Shown piece after piece: positions 9,901-20,625 of a stretch of DNA of 64,000 bases (within the stretch, counting starts at the first letter, position 1; every line of letters begins with the position of its first letter). The notes under the pieces were generated by a model. That model did not search any database. It was not told the DNA's origin and saw nothing but the letters and a program-made list of their open reading frames with translations. Position numbers and translations under genes: made by a program. Origin of the DNA: Lentzea aerocolonigenes (GTDB lineage: Bacteria; Actinomycetota; Actinomycetes; Mycobacteriales; Pseudonocardiaceae); NCBI RefSeq assembly GCF_000955955.1, contig NZ_JYJG01000020.1, positions 1-64,000 of the forward strand, in the 5' to 3' direction.

Positions 9901-12900
9901 GAAGAGGAACCTGGACGGCGACCTCGAGTTCCTCGGCCGCGCCGACGGCCAGGTGCAGCTGCGCGGTTTCCGCATCGAACTGGGCGAGATCGAGTCCGTC
10001 GTCCGCGAGGTCGCCGGCGTGACCGACGTGGCCGTGACCGTGGCGGACACCGCCGATCACCTCGTCGCGCACGTCGTGGGCACGCCGCCCGCCGACCTCA
10101 CGTCGGTCCTCGCCGGGAAGCTGCCGCAGCACATGGTGCCGCAGCGGATCATCCCGCTGGCCGCGCTGCCGATCACGGTCAACGGCAAGCTGGACCGTGC
10201 CGCGCTGGAAGAGCGCGCCCGCCAGGCCGATGCTCCGGTCGTCGCGGCGAACGCCTCCGTGCTCGACGCGCTGGTCGAGATCTTCCGCGACGCCCTGCCG
10301 GTGTCCGATGTCGACGCCGACACCGACTACTTCGTGGCGGGCGGCGACAGCATCGTGGCGATCGGTGTGGTGAACCGGGCGCGGGCGCTGGGGCTGGCGT
10401 TCTCGCCACGTGACATGTTCCTGCACAAGACCCCGCGAGCGCTTGCGGAGAAGTTCGCGGCGCAGTCCGTGGCACCGGTCGTGGCACCGGTCGTGGAGGA
10501 GATCTCCGACGGACCGGTCGTGCCGACGCCGATCGTGTTGCGGCTGCGGGAGCTCGGCGGATCGCTCGAGAACTTCGCACAGGCGAGACAGCTTCCGTGC
10601 GCGAGCCTCACGGACGCCCGGCGCGCGGCGAACGCAGTCGTGGCAACGCATCCCGCGCTGCGGTTGCGGCTGAACACCGACCACGGCGTGTGGTCGCTGC
10701 GGACCGAACCGGCGGCCGAGGTCGAGGTCGTGGTGTCGGCGGACGACCCGCAGGAGGCCGCCGAGGCAGCCGCGGGCAGGCTCGACGCCGAAGCCGGTGT
10801 CATGGCGGCGTTCACCTGGCTGGAGAACAGCCGCACGCTCGTCGTCGTGGTGCACCACTTCGCGGTGGACGCGGTGTCCTGGATGATCCTGCTCGAAGAC
10901 CTCGCCGTCGCGATGCGGGGCGAGGAGCTCGCGCCGGTGACGACGTCGTTCGCCACGTACGCCGCGGCATTGGCGCTCGACGCCCAGTCCGGCGGTGACC
11001 TGCGCCGGTGGATCGAGACGCTGGACGCCCCGGTGCTCACGCCGCAGCTCGGCGCACGACGCCAGGTCACCGTCACGCTCGCCGCCGACATCACCGGCAG
11101 CGTCGTGCAGAAGGCTCCGACCGCGCTCGGCATCGGCCTGACCGAACTGCTGCTGGGCGCGCTGCGGACCGCGCTCACCGAGATCCAGAGCACGCCGACC
11201 GAGCTGGCGATCGACCTCGAACGGCACGGCCGCGTCCCCGCCGCCGAACACCACGACTACACCCGCACGGTCGGCTGGTTCACCGCGGTCGCGCCGGTGA
11301 AGCTCAGCCCCGCAACGGATCCGGTCGCGGCAGCAGGAGAGGTTGTCGCGCGGCAACCGGACGAGGCCGCGCACGTCGGGTTCGGTCAGCTGCGGTACCT
11401 GAACCCGCAGACAGCACCCGTGCTGGCCGCGTTGCCCCGCCCGCAGGTGCTGTTCAACTACCTCGGCCGCGGCAGCGAGTCGCAGGCCCTGCACGTCGAT
11501 CCGGAGAACCGGCCGAGCCCGTATGCCGTCGAGGTCAACTGCTGGGTCGACACCACCGGCTCGTTGCGCGCCACGTTCGGGCTGACCGAGGACGTGTCGG
11601 ACGAGATCGCGGCACGGTGGCTGCTGGCGCTGGAACGGATCGCGGACGCCTCGGCGACCGTGCGGCACACCGCGCCGGTCTCGCCGTTGCAGCGCGGCCT
11701 GTACTTCCAGGCGGAGCTCGCGGGCAAGTCCGGCCAGTACGTGGCGCAGAGCTGCTTCACGTTCGACCGGCGGCTCGACCCCGGCGCGCTCGGCAAGGCC
11801 TTGGCGCACGTCATCGCAAAGCACCCGGTCGTCGGTGCGGGCTTCGTGCCGGACGAGAACGGCACGCCGGTGCAGGTGCTGGGGACCAGTGACCAGGTGC
11901 CGGTGCGCACGGTCGACGTGCTGAACTCCGACGCCGTCGAGGCGTTGCGGATCGAGGACCGTGCCACGGGCTTCGACCTGACCTCACCGCCGTTGGTGCG
12001 GCTGACCGTGCTGCGATTGCCGGACGGCTGTGACACGTTGCTGTTCACCGCCCACCTGCTGCTGTGGGACGGCTGGTCGCGCGCGATCGTGCTGGACGAC
12101 CTGTTCGACGCCTACCGCGCGTTGCTCGCGGGCGAGACCGTCGACTCGACGCCCGCCACGCCGAGCTTCGAGAGCTACACCCGCGCCCTGGCCTCGAAGG
12201 ACGCGGCGGCCGCGGAACGGTTCTGGGCGGACTACCTCGCCGATCTCTCCGGCCCGACACTCCTGAGTGGACTGTCCACCTCGGACTCGCTGCTGACGAA
12301 GATCGTGCGGACGTTGCCGGTCGAGGTGTCGAACCGGGTGCGGGAAGCCGCGCGCCGGCACGGCGTGACGGTGAACTCGGTGGTCACCGGCGCGCTCGGG
12401 CTGGTGCTCGGCCGGGAGACCGGGCGCGGCGACGCGGTGTTCGGCGTGACGGTGTCCGGACGTGAGGAGGAGGGCACCGAGGGGATCGTCGGCGTGCTGC
12501 TGAACACCGTGCCGATGCGGGTGACCGCGCGGCCCCACGACACCGTGGGCGAGTTCCTGACGTCCGTTCAGGCCTCGCGAGTCGCGACGATGGAGCACGA
12601 GCACTTCGGGCTCGGCGAGATCCAGCGCGCGAGCGGCCACGACCAGCTGTTCGACAACCTGTTCGTGCTGCAGAACTTCCTGGACGACGACACGTTCACC
12701 GAGTTCAACGCGAAGAACGGGATCACCGCCCACGACGCGGAGGACTCGACGCACTACCCGTTCACATGGGTCGTGACGCCGGGCGAGGAGATCACGGTCA
12801 AGGTCGAGTACCGGCCGGATGTCACCGATCCCGCGTTCGCCGGGCGGTTGTTCGACGACTATTTGCGCGTGCTGGACGAACTGACCAGCACGGACGGCCT

Positions 12901-14716
12901 GCTGGGCTCGATCGGCTCTGGGCCGACGCCGGAGCTCAACCCCGCCAACGACTTCGGCAACCTCACCGTCGTCGACCTGTTCGACCAGGCCGCCGACCGC
13001 AACCCGGATCGGGTCGCTCTCGTCGCGCACGGCACGACGATGACGTTCGCGGAGCTCCGGGATCGCAGCCGCCACCTCGCCGGCGTGCTGTCGTCGCGCG
13101 GAATCGGCGTCGAGACGTCGGTCGCCATCGCGGTGCCGCGCTCGCTGGACTGGGTCGTCGCGCTGTTCGGGATTCTGCGGTGTGGTGCGGCCTACGTGCC
13201 GCTGGAACTGGACCACCCGGACGAGCGGATCGCCGCGATCATCGACGACGCGCAGCCGTCGTTGATCATCACGACGTCGAGGGTGGCGCCGCGCATCCAG
13301 GGCCCGACGTTCAAGCTGGACGAGCCGTGGCCCTCAGCCGAGCCGGTGATCACGTTCGCAGCGGATGACCCGAACCGGCTCAAGCACGCGGCGTACACGA
13401 TCTACACGTCGGGCTCGACCGGCAAGCCCAAGGGCGTCGTGACCGAGTACGCCGGCCTGACGAACATGATGGTCAACCACCAGCGGCGGATCTTCGAGCC
13501 GGTGCTGGCCGAGCACGGGCACCGGATGTTCCGCATCGCGCACACCGTGTCGTTCGCGTTCGACATGTCGTGGGAGGAGCTGCTCTGGCTCGCCGACGGC
13601 CACGAGGTGCACATCTGCGACGAGGAACTGCGCCGCGACGCGACCGGGCTGGTCGAGTACTGCTCGGTGAACGAGATCGACGTCATCAACGTGACGCCGA
13701 CCTACGCGCAGCAGCTGGTGGCAGAAGGGTTGCTGACCGCAGGGCACAAGCCCGCGCTGGTGCTGCTGGGCGGTGAGGCGGTCACGCCGACGTTGTGGCA
13801 GCTGCTCGCGGACACGCCCGGCACGATCGGCTACAACCTTTACGGGCCAACGGAGTACACGATCAACACGCTGGGCGTCGGCACGTTCGACTGCGTCGAC
13901 CCGGTGGTCGGCGTGGCGATCGACAACACCGACGTCTACGTGCTCGACCCGTGGCTGCGGCACGTGCCGGACGGCGTCGCGGGTGAGCTTTACGTGTCAG
14001 GCGTTGGTATCGCGCGCGGCTACCTCGGCCAGCCCGGTCAGTCCGCGGAACGGTTCGTGGCGTGCCCGTGGGTGCCCGGCGAGCGGATGTACCGGACCGG
14101 TGACCTGGTGATCCGCCGTCCGGACGGCAACCTGTTGTATTTGGGCCGCACCGACAAGCAGGTCAAGATCCGCGGGCACCGCGTCGAGCTCGGCGAGGTC
14201 GAAGCGCGGTTCGCGGCACATCCCGGCGTCCGGTTCGTCGCCGCCGTCGCGCAGTCCGACCCGCAGGTCGACGGCGCGTACCGGCTCGCGGCCTACCTCG
14301 TGCTCGAACCGGGAGCGGGCATCCCGTCGATCGCGGCTGAGGTCGGCGCCGGCATGCCGGACTACCTGCGCCCCTCGCACTACGCCGCGGTGGACGCGAT
14401 CCCGTTGACGGTCAACGGAAAGGCCGACACGAGCGCCTTGCCGGAGGCCCGGCCGCTCGGCACTCTCGTGCAGCAGGAAGCGCGGGAGCTGACCGAGACC
14501 GAGACGCTGGTGCGCGAGATGTTCGCGGAGGCGCTCGACCTCGACGAGGACGAGGTGGGCATGACGAGCGGCTTCACCGACCTGGGCGGGCACTCGATGG
14601 TCGCCGTGCGGCTCATCGGTCTGCTGCGCCGCGAGTTCGGACCGGTCGTCACGATCCGCGACCTGCTGGCCCTGTCCACCCCCGAAGCGATTGCGCGCCA
14701 CGTTGACGAACACTGA
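3950..14716 (+). CDS. Trimodular NRPS for a coelichelin-type hydroxamate siderophore (CchH-like)
   Basis: The 3588-residue synthetase reads A1 (about 126-620), T1 (Ser667), E1 (about 718-1160, [10 protein letters not shown]), C1 (about 1167-1575, HHIIADGWS), A2 (about 1588-2090), T2 (Ser2134), E2 (about 2190-2570, [10 protein letters not shown]), C2 (about 2577-2985), A3 (about 3004-3500), T3 (Ser3549). The first 125 residues resemble the tail of a condensation domain. No thioesterase is present, as in CchH. Pocket codes aligned to GrsA positions: A1 DINYWGGIGK and A3 DMENLGLINK, which I recall as formyl-hydroxyornithine and hydroxyornithine in CchH; A2 reads DPLVIGCVYK, not the Thr code DFWNIGMVHK. 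T1 and T2 carry GGDSI, usual before epimerases. C2 has HLLLWDG instead of HHxxxDG. The product is inferred to be a coelichelin relative with a different middle D-residue. Confidence 0.93.
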   Translation: MEQVLLSTDRIASVRRRAGEYPQRTIAVASAVALTHWADPSLIVGGLELSPATLFGDLLVWADKGQQSDVAEEADGWRIPLPSGVDAGAAQRVLDDLVEFPNRAIGTLTAQTLDERLADLTRWNDNEFPRERPSIVELFRTQAAARPDAVAINDGDRAFTYGETLARSNQLARFLIERGVTAEQVVGISLDRSAEMIVGLLAVLQAGGAFVPLDPQWPASRRQSVITDAQVVLLLGTGLENEPGAVAIDLDSWDFTRYSGEPTDVRIAGAQLAYVMFTSGSTGRPKGAMIRHEAISERLLWQVHQILHFGHSDASLFKAPLSFDISINEIFLPLVCGGRAVVVRSGGERDPHHLLATIARHRVTFVYLVSSMLDVLLNIAGDDELESLRHVWCGGEVLTPELYERFRTQLDIPMYHGYGPAEATIGVSHVIYRGEAERLSTSIGKANPNTDLYVLDDQLRPCPPGVGGELYIGGFLLGRGYVNAPGLTASRFVANPFATDGSRLYRTGDLARFAPDGSLDFLGRVDNQVKIRGMRLELEDVEVALAEHPGVRHTCVVVRRNSAGGSYLVGYVVPSDASLTPDAVKQWATEHLVEYMVPAQIVVMSEFPLTPNGKLDRRALPEPVVETGPVTAAANDDEAVICAAVASVLRVEQVGADQDFFELGGDSILAISLLSALRAEGVYVTATQIFVNRTPRALAAVASREGAAVDHDDVPTGPVAGLPIVQWLGETTDAIDGFVQSVVLNTPAELTSGALTQILDAVVARHDMLRAKLVRGERWSFDIPADGHALWEASDAPLEECVEAATEGLNPDAGIMLRAVWRPAARQLVLVIHHVVIDGVSWRILFDDLALAWQQVSAGKPVELRPVGTSFRRWTQLLEQAGFEGDRAYYERALPGVDQLLGRRELTDNDVVAGEQVRTVMVGSRATAALLGDVPALFHAKVNDVLLTGLAVALARWRRDNGQDQTFAHIELEGHGREGRFVPRDPDLSRTVGWFTTLFPVTVDPVDVNDLAAALKRVKEDLARVPSNGVSYGALKYLGRTEFDASRPQVLFNYLGRFSGGTTGDWQLAENAGQLGEKRDPAMRLPRALEFNASAEPGADGDLELVTVMSWPDGVFTDEDTAKIGEYFVAALEGLAELGTGGHSPSDFPLLPLTQADVDALDSPVLREILPLTPLQEGLYFHSVFDDDSAHRYVEQQLLTLTGAVDARRLEEAAARVFDLFPNLAARFASLADGRVVSVLESGVRPVFTTVNGQGMTDDEISELAERDRVAGFDLATGPLMRYTLIRTAPQKYVLVQTVHHIIADGWSVPPMLRALLAEYDAPGSVHVRGSYSDYVRWLVESDPDESDRVWASELAGLTGPSITVPDHVPSERFADSILDAPSDVDERVRAAGVSLSVAVHSAWAVTLGGILGRKDVVFGSTVSGRDADVPGIDELVGLFINTIPVRAKWSGGMSARELLDAMRAHQTAVLPHQHVSLSRIGKLAGAGSLFDTLVVFDVATDVTSLRSSSFGIADVVNEGAPHYPLTLVVMRDHDGSLRFNLIHDTAVVRPAGARRIVETFAATLSALLAGESIPAPQSAEPAVVKPATLAELFDAAAERAPEARAVTFCRIDGTSESLSYGELAETKNRLARTLANAGVGPHERVAVAVPRSLEQVVSLIAVVSAGGAYLPLDEAYPDDRLEYLISDSAPQVVLIAPGQRDRFAAIVARTGSAARVVAIGDEVPGTGVITPATWLHPAYVIYTSGSTGKPKGVVMSHRSAVTFLANIQPDMGFGPDDVMTQFHSFSFDPSVLELWGALTNGAELVVPDRGLTRSTADFHRLVRERGVTFIVQTPSAFYQFIEADKHSEPLTTVRRFIIGGEVLEPGRMRDWAARYGTRRPDLANCYGPTESTVYTTRHVLDDYDYDPGRPEGSPIGSSVPGQQAYVLDDRLRPVGPGVVGSLYLAGPQLAHGYANRPGLSASRFVADPFAGDGSRMYHTGDLAKRNLDGDLEFLGRADGQVQLRGFRIELGEIESVVREVAGVTDVAVTVADTADHLVAHVVGTPPADLTSVLAGKLPQHMVPQRIIPLAALPITVNGKLDRAALEERARQADAPVVAANASVLDALVEIFRDALPVSDVDADTDYFVAGGDSIVAIGVVNRARALGLAFSPRDMFLHKTPRALAEKFAAQSVAPVVAPVVEEISDGPVVPTPIVLRLRELGGSLENFAQARQLPCASLTDARRAANAVVATHPALRLRLNTDHGVWSLRTEPAAEVEVVVSADDPQEAAEAAAGRLDAEAGVMAAFTWLENSRTLVVVVHHFAVDAVSWMILLEDLAVAMRGEELAPVTTSFATYAAALALDAQSGGDLRRWIETLDAPVLTPQLGARRQVTVTLAADITGSVVQKAPTALGIGLTELLLGALRTALTEIQSTPTELAIDLERHGRVPAAEHHDYTRTVGWFTAVAPVKLSPATDPVAAAGEVVARQPDEAAHVGFGQLRYLNPQTAPVLAALPRPQVLFNYLGRGSESQALHVDPENRPSPYAVEVNCWVDTTGSLRATFGLTEDVSDEIAARWLLALERIADASATVRHTAPVSPLQRGLYFQAELAGKSGQYVAQSCFTFDRRLDPGALGKALAHVIAKHPVVGAGFVPDENGTPVQVLGTSDQVPVRTVDVLNSDAVEALRIEDRATGFDLTSPPLVRLTVLRLPDGCDTLLFTAHLLLWDGWSRAIVLDDLFDAYRALLAGETVDSTPATPSFESYTRALASKDAAAAERFWADYLADLSGPTLLSGLSTSDSLLTKIVRTLPVEVSNRVREAARRHGVTVNSVVTGALGLVLGRETGRGDAVFGVTVSGREEEGTEGIVGVLLNTVPMRVTARPHDTVGEFLTSVQASRVATMEHEHFGLGEIQRASGHDQLFDNLFVLQNFLDDDTFTEFNAKNGITAHDAEDSTHYPFTWVVTPGEEITVKVEYRPDVTDPAFAGRLFDDYLRVLDELTSTDGLLGSIGSGPTPELNPANDFGNLTVVDLFDQAADRNPDRVALVAHGTTMTFAELRDRSRHLAGVLSSRGIGVETSVAIAVPRSLDWVVALFGILRCGAAYVPLELDHPDERIAAIIDDAQPSLIITTSRVAPRIQGPTFKLDEPWPSAEPVITFAADDPNRLKHAAYTIYTSGSTGKPKGVVTEYAGLTNMMVNHQRRIFEPVLAEHGHRMFRIAHTVSFAFDMSWEELLWLADGHEVHICDEELRRDATGLVEYCSVNEIDVINVTPTYAQQLVAEGLLTAGHKPALVLLGGEAVTPTLWQLLADTPGTIGYNLYGPTEYTINTLGVGTFDCVDPVVGVAIDNTDVYVLDPWLRHVPDGVAGELYVSGVGIARGYLGQPGQSAERFVACPWVPGERMYRTGDLVIRRPDGNLLYLGRTDKQVKIRGHRVELGEVEARFAAHPGVRFVAAVAQSDPQVDGAYRLAAYLVLEPGAGIPSIAAEVGAGMPDYLRPSHYAAVDAIPLTVNGKADTSALPEARPLGTLVQQEARELTETETLVREMFAEALDLDEDEVGMTSGFTDLGGHSMVAVRLIGLLRREFGPVVTIRDLLALSTPEAIARHVDEH

Positions 14717-16394
14717 AATCCGCACCGGCAGGGACATTCTCCGGGCCGCCCTGCGCCGCAACGTCGGCGCGATGGCGTCCGGAACGCTGCTGATGGGGTC
14801 GTACCAGGCCGCCGAGACCGCCGTGCCGATCCTGCTCGGCGTGATCGTCGAGTACGCACTGCGCGGCGGGCAGCTGAGTTCCTTAGGTCTGGCGTTGCTC
14901 GCGCTAGGGCTCGTCATGGCGACCGTCTCGTACTCGTGGCGGTTCGGCATGCGGATCCTGCAGAAGGCGAACACGACGGAGGCGCACCGGTGGCGGGTCG
15001 CGGTCGCGGACCACGGCCTGCAGCCGGTGGCGCGCGACGTCGGCCTGAAGTCCGGCGAGGTCCTCACGATCGCCACCGAGGACGCCGACCAGACCGCGGA
15101 CATCATCGAGGTGGTGCCGCTGCTGGTCAGCTCCCTGGTGTCGGTGGTGATCACAGGTGTCGTGCTGGCGGTGATCAGCGTGCCGCTCGGTGTGCTGGTT
15201 TTCGTCGGTACAGCGGCGATTCTGAGCGTGCTGAGCGTGATGTCACGGCGGATCGGCGCGAGTACTCAAGTTCAGCAGGCCAAGGTCGCACGGGCCGGTG
15301 CGAAGGTGTCGGACCTGATCGCCGGTTTGCGGCCGTTGCACGGGTTCGGCGGCAGTTACGCGGCGTTCCAGGCCTATCGGCGGGTGAGCACCGAAGCAAA
15401 GAAGCAGTCGATCGTGGTGGCGCGGGTCAACGGTGTCTACGCGGGCGCGTCCTTGGCGTTGAACTCGTTGCTGGCGGCGGCTGTGACGCTGTGGGCCGGG
15501 TACCTGACGTTCCAGGGCAGCATCGGCATCGGCGAGCTGGTGATGACGGTCGGGCTGGCGCAGTTCCTGATCGAACCGCTGAAGCTGTTCTCGGAGATGC
15601 CGAAGTACGTCATGATCGCGCGCGCCTCGGCCGAACGGATGGCGTTGATCCTGGCCGCGCCGCCGCTCATGACGCCGGGCGTGGAGGTTCCTGGTCCCGA
15701 TGGCGGCCTTGAGGTCAAGGGACTGACACACGGAACGTTGCGGGACCTCACTTTCTCGGTGCGGCCCGGCGAGTTCGTGGCGATCGCGGCCTACCAGCCG
15801 CAGGCCGCGGCCGAGCTGGCGTCGGTGCTTTCCGTTGACGTGCCGCCCTCTTCGTACTCAGGTGTCGTCCGGGTGGCGAAGCAGGAGATCGCCGCGTTGA
15901 CGATCGAGAGCATCCGGGAGTTTCTTCTGGTCAACCCGTCGCACCACGAGGTGTTCGCGGGCACGTTGCGGGACAACGTCGATCCGTCCGGCACGAGCAC
16001 GCTGGTCGACGAGGCTGTGTCCGCTGCGATGCTCACCGATGTCGTGGCGCTGCACTCCGACGGCCTCGACTACGCCGTGCGCGACCGCGGCGCGAACCTG
16101 TCCGGCGGCCAACGCCAACGGCTCTCACTCGCCCGCGCTTTGGCCGCAGACCCGGAAATCCTTGTACTGCACGATCCCACGACGGCCGTGGACGCGGTGA
16201 CCGAACAGCTCATCGCCCGCAACGTCACGGCGTTGCGGCGCGGCCGGACCACGGTCGTGATCACCAGCAGCCCGGCGCTGCTCGACGTCGCCGACCGCGT
16301 GATCGTGCTCGACGACGGCGTGGTGACCGGTGAGGGCACACACCGCGAGCTGCTCGGCCGTGACTCCTCCTACCAGCTGGCGGTGGCTCGATGA
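14691..16394 (+). CDS. ABC half-exporter partner (CchI-like), degenerate Walker motifs
   Basis: A 567-residue membrane/ATPase fusion in the cchI position. Its nucleotide-binding domain has LSGGQRQR intact (near residue 470), but the Walker A loop is replaced by [11 protein letters not shown] with no GKS/T, Walker B reads LHDPT rather than LDEPT, the Q-loop reads [10 protein letters not shown], and the H-loop histidine is a serine (VITSS). It therefore cannot form a normal ATP site alone; it can supply the signature to the partner encoded before the NRPS. The TTG at 14691 overlaps the NRPS end by 26 bases, and a second TTG at 14703 is equally plausible. Its stop overlaps the esterase start. 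Confidence 0.85.
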   Translation: MRATLTNTEIRTGRDILRAALRRNVGAMASGTLLMGSYQAAETAVPILLGVIVEYALRGGQLSSLGLALLALGLVMATVSYSWRFGMRILQKANTTEAHRWRVAVADHGLQPVARDVGLKSGEVLTIATEDADQTADIIEVVPLLVSSLVSVVITGVVLAVISVPLGVLVFVGTAAILSVLSVMSRRIGASTQVQQAKVARAGAKVSDLIAGLRPLHGFGGSYAAFQAYRRVSTEAKKQSIVVARVNGVYAGASLALNSLLAAAVTLWAGYLTFQGSIGIGELVMTVGLAQFLIEPLKLFSEMPKYVMIARASAERMALILAAPPLMTPGVEVPGPDGGLEVKGLTHGTLRDLTFSVRPGEFVAIAAYQPQAAAELASVLSVDVPPSSYSGVVRVAKQEIAALTIESIREFLLVNPSHHEVFAGTLRDNVDPSGTSTLVDEAVSAAMLTDVVALHSDGLDYAVRDRGANLSGGQRQRLSLARALAADPEILVLHDPTTAVDAVTEQLIARNVTALRRGRTTVVITSSPALLDVADRVIVLDDGVVTGEGTHRELLGRDSSYQLAVAR

Positions 16395-17341
16395 AGTTCG
16401 AATGGCGTGGCGGCCCCGCCACCGTGGTGTTCGAGAGTTCGCTGGACCCGGTCGAGCTCCAGCACCAGGGCGGCGATCTCTGGTCCGCGGAAGTCGAGCT
16501 GCCCGAACGGTTCCGGGTCACGTACCACTTCGTCGACGCCGACGGGGATGAGCACGCCGACCCGTCGAACCCGTCGGCGGCGGGCCCGAACCGGTCGATC
16601 TTCTCGACCCCGGACCTGGAGCCGCAGCCGCACTGGCCGGTCGTGGGGCCGGACGACCTGTTCGACCTGCCGTCGCTGCGGATCCGGTGGAACGGCACGT
16701 TGGGGCGCAAGACAGTTCGCGTGCACCAGGCCGGCGAACCCGTCGTGCTGCTGCTCGACGGTGACGACTGGATGTACGTGCACCCGGCCGTCGCCGCCTT
16801 CGAGTCGGCGACGGGAGACAAGATGCCCACACTGGTTTTCCTGCCCACGCCACGGGATCGCGACGCCGAGTACAGCGATCCCGGGTTGTGGCAAGCGATT
16901 CAGGACGAGCTCTTGCCGTTGCTGGCGGACAACGGCGTGACCGTGGACCCTTCGCGCCTTGTCGTCGCGGGCCAGAGCCTCGGCGGGCTCAGCGCGTTCA
17001 ACGCAGCCCTGGACTTTCCAGACCTCGTGTCGCGCGTGGCGTGCCAGTCCGGCTCGTTCTGGTGGGCACGTGAGCTGCCCGGCCACGGGATCTCGCTCGA
17101 CGGCCCGGCAGGTGGCGACACGGCAGAACGCCTGCGCGACCTTGATCTGGCGGGGCTGCGGGTCGCGTTCGACGTCGGCGAGCACGAGCCCAAGATGCGC
17201 CGGCACTGCGAGGCAGTGGAGGAGCTGACGGCCAAAGCCGGTGCGGCGGTGCGGGTCAACCGCTCCCCCGCCGGACACGACCGCGTCGGGTGGCGGCATG
17301 CACTCGTCCGTGACGTCGCCTGGTTGCTGAACGACCTCTGA
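16391..17341 (+). CDS. Siderophore esterase, Fes/IroE family (CchJ-like)
   Basis: A 316-residue cytoplasmic alpha/beta hydrolase. The N-terminal third resembles the Fes N-terminal sandwich, and the catalytic part has the nucleophile elbow GQSLGG with Ser196 and a C-terminal AGHDRVGWRHAL that supplies the histidine. It starts in an ATGA overlap with the ABC gene, so the two are translationally coupled. In coelichelin loci an esterase of this kind sits here and is thought to release or hydrolyse the peptide, which fits the absence of a thioesterase in the NRPS. No signal peptide is visible. Confidence 0.88.
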   Translation: MKFEWRGGPATVVFESSLDPVELQHQGGDLWSAEVELPERFRVTYHFVDADGDEHADPSNPSAAGPNRSIFSTPDLEPQPHWPVVGPDDLFDLPSLRIRWNGTLGRKTVRVHQAGEPVVLLLDGDDWMYVHPAVAAFESATGDKMPTLVFLPTPRDRDAEYSDPGLWQAIQDELLPLLADNGVTVDPSRLVVAGQSLGGLSAFNAALDFPDLVSRVACQSGSFWWARELPGHGISLDGPAGGDTAERLRDLDLAGLRVAFDVGEHEPKMRRHCEAVEELTAKAGAAVRVNRSPAGHDRVGWRHALVRDVAWLLNDL

Positions 17342-17359
17342 CCAGCGAGGCTGGGCACC

Positions 17360-17743
17360 ATGCCCGAACCGGTGATCTCAGTGATGCTGATCGTCCCGGA
17401 CGCCGACGCCGCGGTCGCCTGGTACCAGACCGCGCTCGGCGCGACGGAGCTGTGGAACCTCGGTGGTGTCGCCGGTCTGTCGCTCGGCGGCGCCGCTTTC
17501 TTCGTCCACCAGGTCAATCCGGACAATCCCGCGGAAACCAGTCCCAGTGGGATCACGAGTGTCCGGATCGAGGTGTTCACCGACGACCCGGACGGCCTCG
17601 TGGCACGTGCCGTCGCGGCCGGGGCCGTCCAGGGGTCGGCGGTCGTGGACCATCAGGTTCCGTGGGGCACCCACCGGCAGGGCGGGTTCACGGATCCGTT
17701 CGGCCACAAGTGGTCCGTGGGCGACAGCTCACCACTGCTCTAG
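17360..17743 (+). CDS. VOC (glyoxalase/bleomycin-resistance fold) family protein, PhnB-like
   Basis: A 127-residue protein with the paired beta-alpha-beta-beta-beta units of the vicinal-oxygen-chelate superfamily: an N-terminal VISVMLIVPDADAAVAWYQ and the closing FTDPFGHKWSVGD typical of the family. Most such proteins bind a metal or act as small-molecule binding or resistance proteins; the substrate here is unknown. It begins 18 bases after the esterase stop and could be read through from the siderophore operon, but nothing in its sequence links it to iron. It converges with the YCII gene, whose 3' end overlaps by 15 bases. Confidence 0.85.
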   Translation: MPEPVISVMLIVPDADAAVAWYQTALGATELWNLGGVAGLSLGGAAFFVHQVNPDNPAETSPSGITSVRIEVFTDDPDGLVARAVAAGAVQGSAVVDHQVPWGTHRQGGFTDPFGHKWSVGDSSPLL

Positions 17744-18049
17744 CGGCCACACCTCCACCACTCCGTTACCGACCGCGCACGGAGTGTTCGCGACGAGCTT
17801 GACCGCCTCGTCCACCGACGCGGCCTCGATGATCGCAAACCCTGCCACCGGCAGGTCGGACCGCAGAAACGCTCCTTCTGCAACCTCGACACCGGCCGTG
17901 TTGCGGACCTGCACAGGAGAACCGGCGACGCCCATCTCCACACCCGCGTCCCGCAGGCGCTGGTCGTGCGCGTGCGCCTCGTCGCGCACAACTGGATCCA
18001 TCCGGTCGTAGTCCTCGCGCGAGCCATATCCGATCGTCACGAACTTCAC
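17729..18049 (-). CDS. YCII-related domain protein
   Basis: A 106-residue single-domain protein of the YCII/DGPF type: MKFVTIGYGSREDYDRM at the start, then an acidic helix with HDQRL, a beta strand rich in small residues and a C-terminal VEVWPLEQW. Such proteins adopt a ferredoxin-like fold with a putative His-Asp active site and are frequent in actinomycetes beside sigma-factor genes, though no sigma factor is seen here. The GTG start is set by a strong AGGAGGT site 5 bases upstream. Function unknown. Confidence 0.8.
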   Translation of the reverse strand: MKFVTIGYGSREDYDRMDPVVRDEAHAHDQRLRDAGVEMGVAGSPVQVRNTAGVEVAEGAFLRSDLPVAGFAIIEAASVDEAVKLVANTPCAVGNGVVEVWPLEQW

Positions 18050-18243
18050 GGCTGTACCTCCTCTGGTTCGGACTCTTCATCCATACCGACCCAGGAGGCG
18101 CGCGAAACTCATCGGTGTATGGCTTTTTCCAGGACACCACAGGATAAAACGGGCTTCTTCGTTCCCAGTGAACAGCCGGTCCTTGCTCGACGCCCTCCCA
18201 TCGGATGACCCTTTGCCTGCCCCTGCAGAAAGGAACTACTCCG

Positions 18244-20319
18244 ATGACCAGAAGAGCGCTCCCTGCCGCGCTCGCGCTCGTCACCGCCCTGTTCGGTCTC
18301 ACCACCCCTGCCACGCCGGCGCTCGCCGCCGCGTGCGGGGACCAGGTGATCGGCAACGGCGGCTTCGAGAACGGGACGTCGCCGTGGACCCAGACCACCG
18401 GCGTGATCTCCACCGGGACGACCGCGGAACCCGCGCACGGCGGCACCCAGGTCGCCTGGCTCGGCGGCGACGGCACCACGCACACGGACACGTTGTCCCA
18501 GTCGGTCACCCTGCCGGCCGGCTGCACCTCGGCGACGTTGACGTACTGGCTGCACATCGACACCAAGGAGACGACCACCGGCACCCAGTACGACAAGCTG
18601 ACGGTGCAGATCGGCTCGACCACCGTCGCCGCGTACTCCAATTTGGACAAGAACACCGGCTACGTCCAGAAGACCATCGACATGTCCGCGTACCTCGGGC
18701 AGACGGTGACGCTCAAGATCACCGGCACCGAGGACGTCAGCCTGGTGACCAACTTCCTGCTCGACGACCTCGCGCTCACCACCGCGGGCAGCGCGCAGAA
18801 CCCGTCGGTCACGAACCCAGGTAACCAGACCTCGCAGACCGGCCAGGCGGTGTCGCTGCAGATCCAGGCCTCCGACCCGCAGGGTGACGCGCTGACCTAC
18901 AGCGCGACCGGGCTGCCAGCCGGGCTGGCGATCGACGCGGCCGGGCGGATCTCCGGAACGCCCACGACCGCGGGCACCTCCACCGTGACCGTGACGGCCA
19001 AGGACCCGGCCGGCAACAGCGGCAGCGCGACCTTCACGTGGACCGTGGGCTCGCAGCAACCACCGGACGGCACGCGGACGCCGACCAATCCCAAGTACAC
19101 GGTCAGCCTCACGTCCAACGCCGCGGGCGACACCTGGACCGGCCACCAGTCGGTCACCTTCACCAACGGCTCGCCGACCGCGTTGCCCGAGGTGTACCTG
19201 CGGCTCTGGGACAACTACCACGGCAGCTGCCCGTCGACGCCGATCACCGTCACCAACGTCACCGGCGGCACGCCGTCGGCGTTGAGCGTGAACTGCACGG
19301 CTTTGAAGATCACCCTGCCTGCTCCGCTGGCGCAGGGGCAGTCCGCGACCATCGGGTTCGACCTGGGCATCGTCGTCCCGAGCGGCGCCGACCGGTTCGG
19401 CCACGACGGTGCGTACAACATGATCGGCAACGCCCTGCCGGTGCTGGCGGTCCGCGACGGCGCGGGCTGGCACCTCGACCCGTACACCAACAACGGCGAG
19501 TCGTTCTACGCCGTGATCAGCGACTTCGACGTCACCCTGACGCACCCGACGTCGTTGCTCACGCCCGCCACCGGCACGTCGACCGAGACTGTCAGCGGCA
19601 GCAACACGATCACCCACGCCACCGCGGCCAAGGTCCGCGAGTTCGCGTGGGGCGCGGGTCCGTTCACGAAGATCTCCGGCACCTCGCCGAAGGGCTTCAA
19701 GGTCAACGTGTACGGCACGAGCGGGATCTCCAGCGCGAACGCCAACTCGATGCTGACGCTCGCGAAGGACTCCCTCGACGTGCACTCCGGGCGGTTCGGC
19801 GACTACCCGTACCAGGAGCTGGACGTCGTGCTGGACAACAACTTCTGGTTCGGCGGCATGGAGTACCCCGGTTTGGTGCTCGACCTGGTGTCGAACGTGG
19901 CGCTACCGCACGAGATCGCGCACCAGTGGTTCTACGGGATCGTGGGCGACGACGAGTACAACTCGCCGTGGCTCGACGAGAGCTTCACCGACTACGCAAC
20001 GGACCTCTATCGGGGCGTGACCGGCAGCGGCTGCGGCATCACCTGGCAGTCGAGCGCGGAGAAGCTGACCAACTCGATGGCCTACTGGGACGCGCACTCC
20101 TCGCGCTACTCCACCGTCATCTACAACTACGGCAAGTGCACGCTGCACGACCTGCGGCGGCTCATCGGTGACACGGCGATGGCGAACCTGCTGAAGTCCT
20201 ACGCCCAGTCGCACTGGTACGGCGTCTCGACGACCGCCGAGTTCAAGGCGGCGGCACAGGCCGCGGCGGGCTCGACGGACCTGACGTCGTTCTGGGCGTC
20301 ACACCGCGTCGAGGGCTGA
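18244..20319 (+). CDS. Secreted M1-family zinc metallopeptidase with N-terminal binding modules
   Basis: A 691-residue secreted enzyme. The signal peptide ends near ATPALAA (about residue 29). Residues about 30-180 look like a galactose-binding/CBM jelly roll, 185-275 like a putative-Ig (He_PIG) repeat with ISGTPTTAGTSTVTVTA, and the rest is an M1 aminopeptidase-type gluzincin: FGGMEYPG (GxMEN-like) followed by HEIAH at 556-560 and the third zinc ligand Glu579, exactly the HExxH-x18-E spacing. The start is the ATG after GAAAGGA. It stands alone and ends in a hairpin. Likely an extracellular exopeptidase; the MEYPG variant of GxMEN leaves substrate preference open. Confidence 0.9.
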   Translation: MTRRALPAALALVTALFGLTTPATPALAAACGDQVIGNGGFENGTSPWTQTTGVISTGTTAEPAHGGTQVAWLGGDGTTHTDTLSQSVTLPAGCTSATLTYWLHIDTKETTTGTQYDKLTVQIGSTTVAAYSNLDKNTGYVQKTIDMSAYLGQTVTLKITGTEDVSLVTNFLLDDLALTTAGSAQNPSVTNPGNQTSQTGQAVSLQIQASDPQGDALTYSATGLPAGLAIDAAGRISGTPTTAGTSTVTVTAKDPAGNSGSATFTWTVGSQQPPDGTRTPTNPKYTVSLTSNAAGDTWTGHQSVTFTNGSPTALPEVYLRLWDNYHGSCPSTPITVTNVTGGTPSALSVNCTALKITLPAPLAQGQSATIGFDLGIVVPSGADRFGHDGAYNMIGNALPVLAVRDGAGWHLDPYTNNGESFYAVISDFDVTLTHPTSLLTPATGTSTETVSGSNTITHATAAKVREFAWGAGPFTKISGTSPKGFKVNVYGTSGISSANANSMLTLAKDSLDVHSGRFGDYPYQELDVVLDNNFWFGGMEYPGLVLDLVSNVALPHEIAHQWFYGIVGDDEYNSPWLDESFTDYATDLYRGVTGSGCGITWQSSAEKLTNSMAYWDAHSSRYSTVIYNYGKCTLHDLRRLIGDTAMANLLKSYAQSHWYGVSTTAEFKAAAQAAAGSTDLTSFWASHRVEG

Positions 20320-20324
20320 TCGAC

Positions 20325-20357
20325 AGCGGCCTCCCCGGCGCGTGAGGGGAGGCCGCT
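20325..20357 (+). terminator. Hairpin terminator after the M1 peptidase
   Basis: AGCGGCCTCCCC (20325-20336) pairs perfectly with GGGGAGGCCGCT (20346-20357) around a 9-base loop, starting six bases after the peptidase stop codon. Confidence 0.8.
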
Positions 20358-20453
20358 CACCGACTGTTCGCCTCACGATTTGCGACGACTGCCCCTGCAA
20401 CGGCGTTGAAGTGACGAAAGATCTGTTCTCCCAACAGGGTTCAGAGGTGGACG

Positions 20454-20625
20454 GTGAAGAGAACTCTCGGCATCCGTCTCGCGGTCGTGCTGCTGGTCGG
20501 TGTGCGGCGGCGATCGTCCTGGGGCAACGAGACGACGCGGCGCAGCTCCAGACGGTGCGCGGCGTGATCGGCTCGGAGAAGCTCGCCCTCTTCGCCGACC
20601 ACGACCAAGGTGCGGAGCAATTCGC
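20454..20625 (+). pseudogene. Frameshifted N-terminal remnant of a membrane-anchored protein
   Basis: A GTG with a GAGG site upstream opens a frame encoding VKRTLGIRLAVVLLVG, a plausible N-terminal membrane anchor. The frame then degenerates, but the +2 frame immediately continues with AAAIVLGQRDDAAQLQTVRG and then VIGSEK, the kind of segment that follows such an anchor in a family of actinobacterial substrate-binding or VWA-type membrane proteins whose early residues I recall as TVRGVIGSEK. A single frameshift near 20495-20500 joins them. Coding then ends within about 40 codons, so the rest of the gene is gone. It occupies most of the 370-base gap before the cupin gene. Confidence 0.5.

Noticed and set aside
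2081..11824. Very long open frames on the minus strand opposite the ABC and NRPS genes (one over 2100 codons).
   Set aside because: They are antisense shadows of high-GC genes: low-complexity Arg/Gly/Ala/Asp-rich translations, no domains, and fully covered by well-identified plus-strand proteins.
14594..14716. A terminal thioesterase or reductase domain on the NRPS.
   Set aside because: The protein ends about 40 residues after the last carrier serine; only the end of the T domain is present. Release is more likely by the separate esterase.
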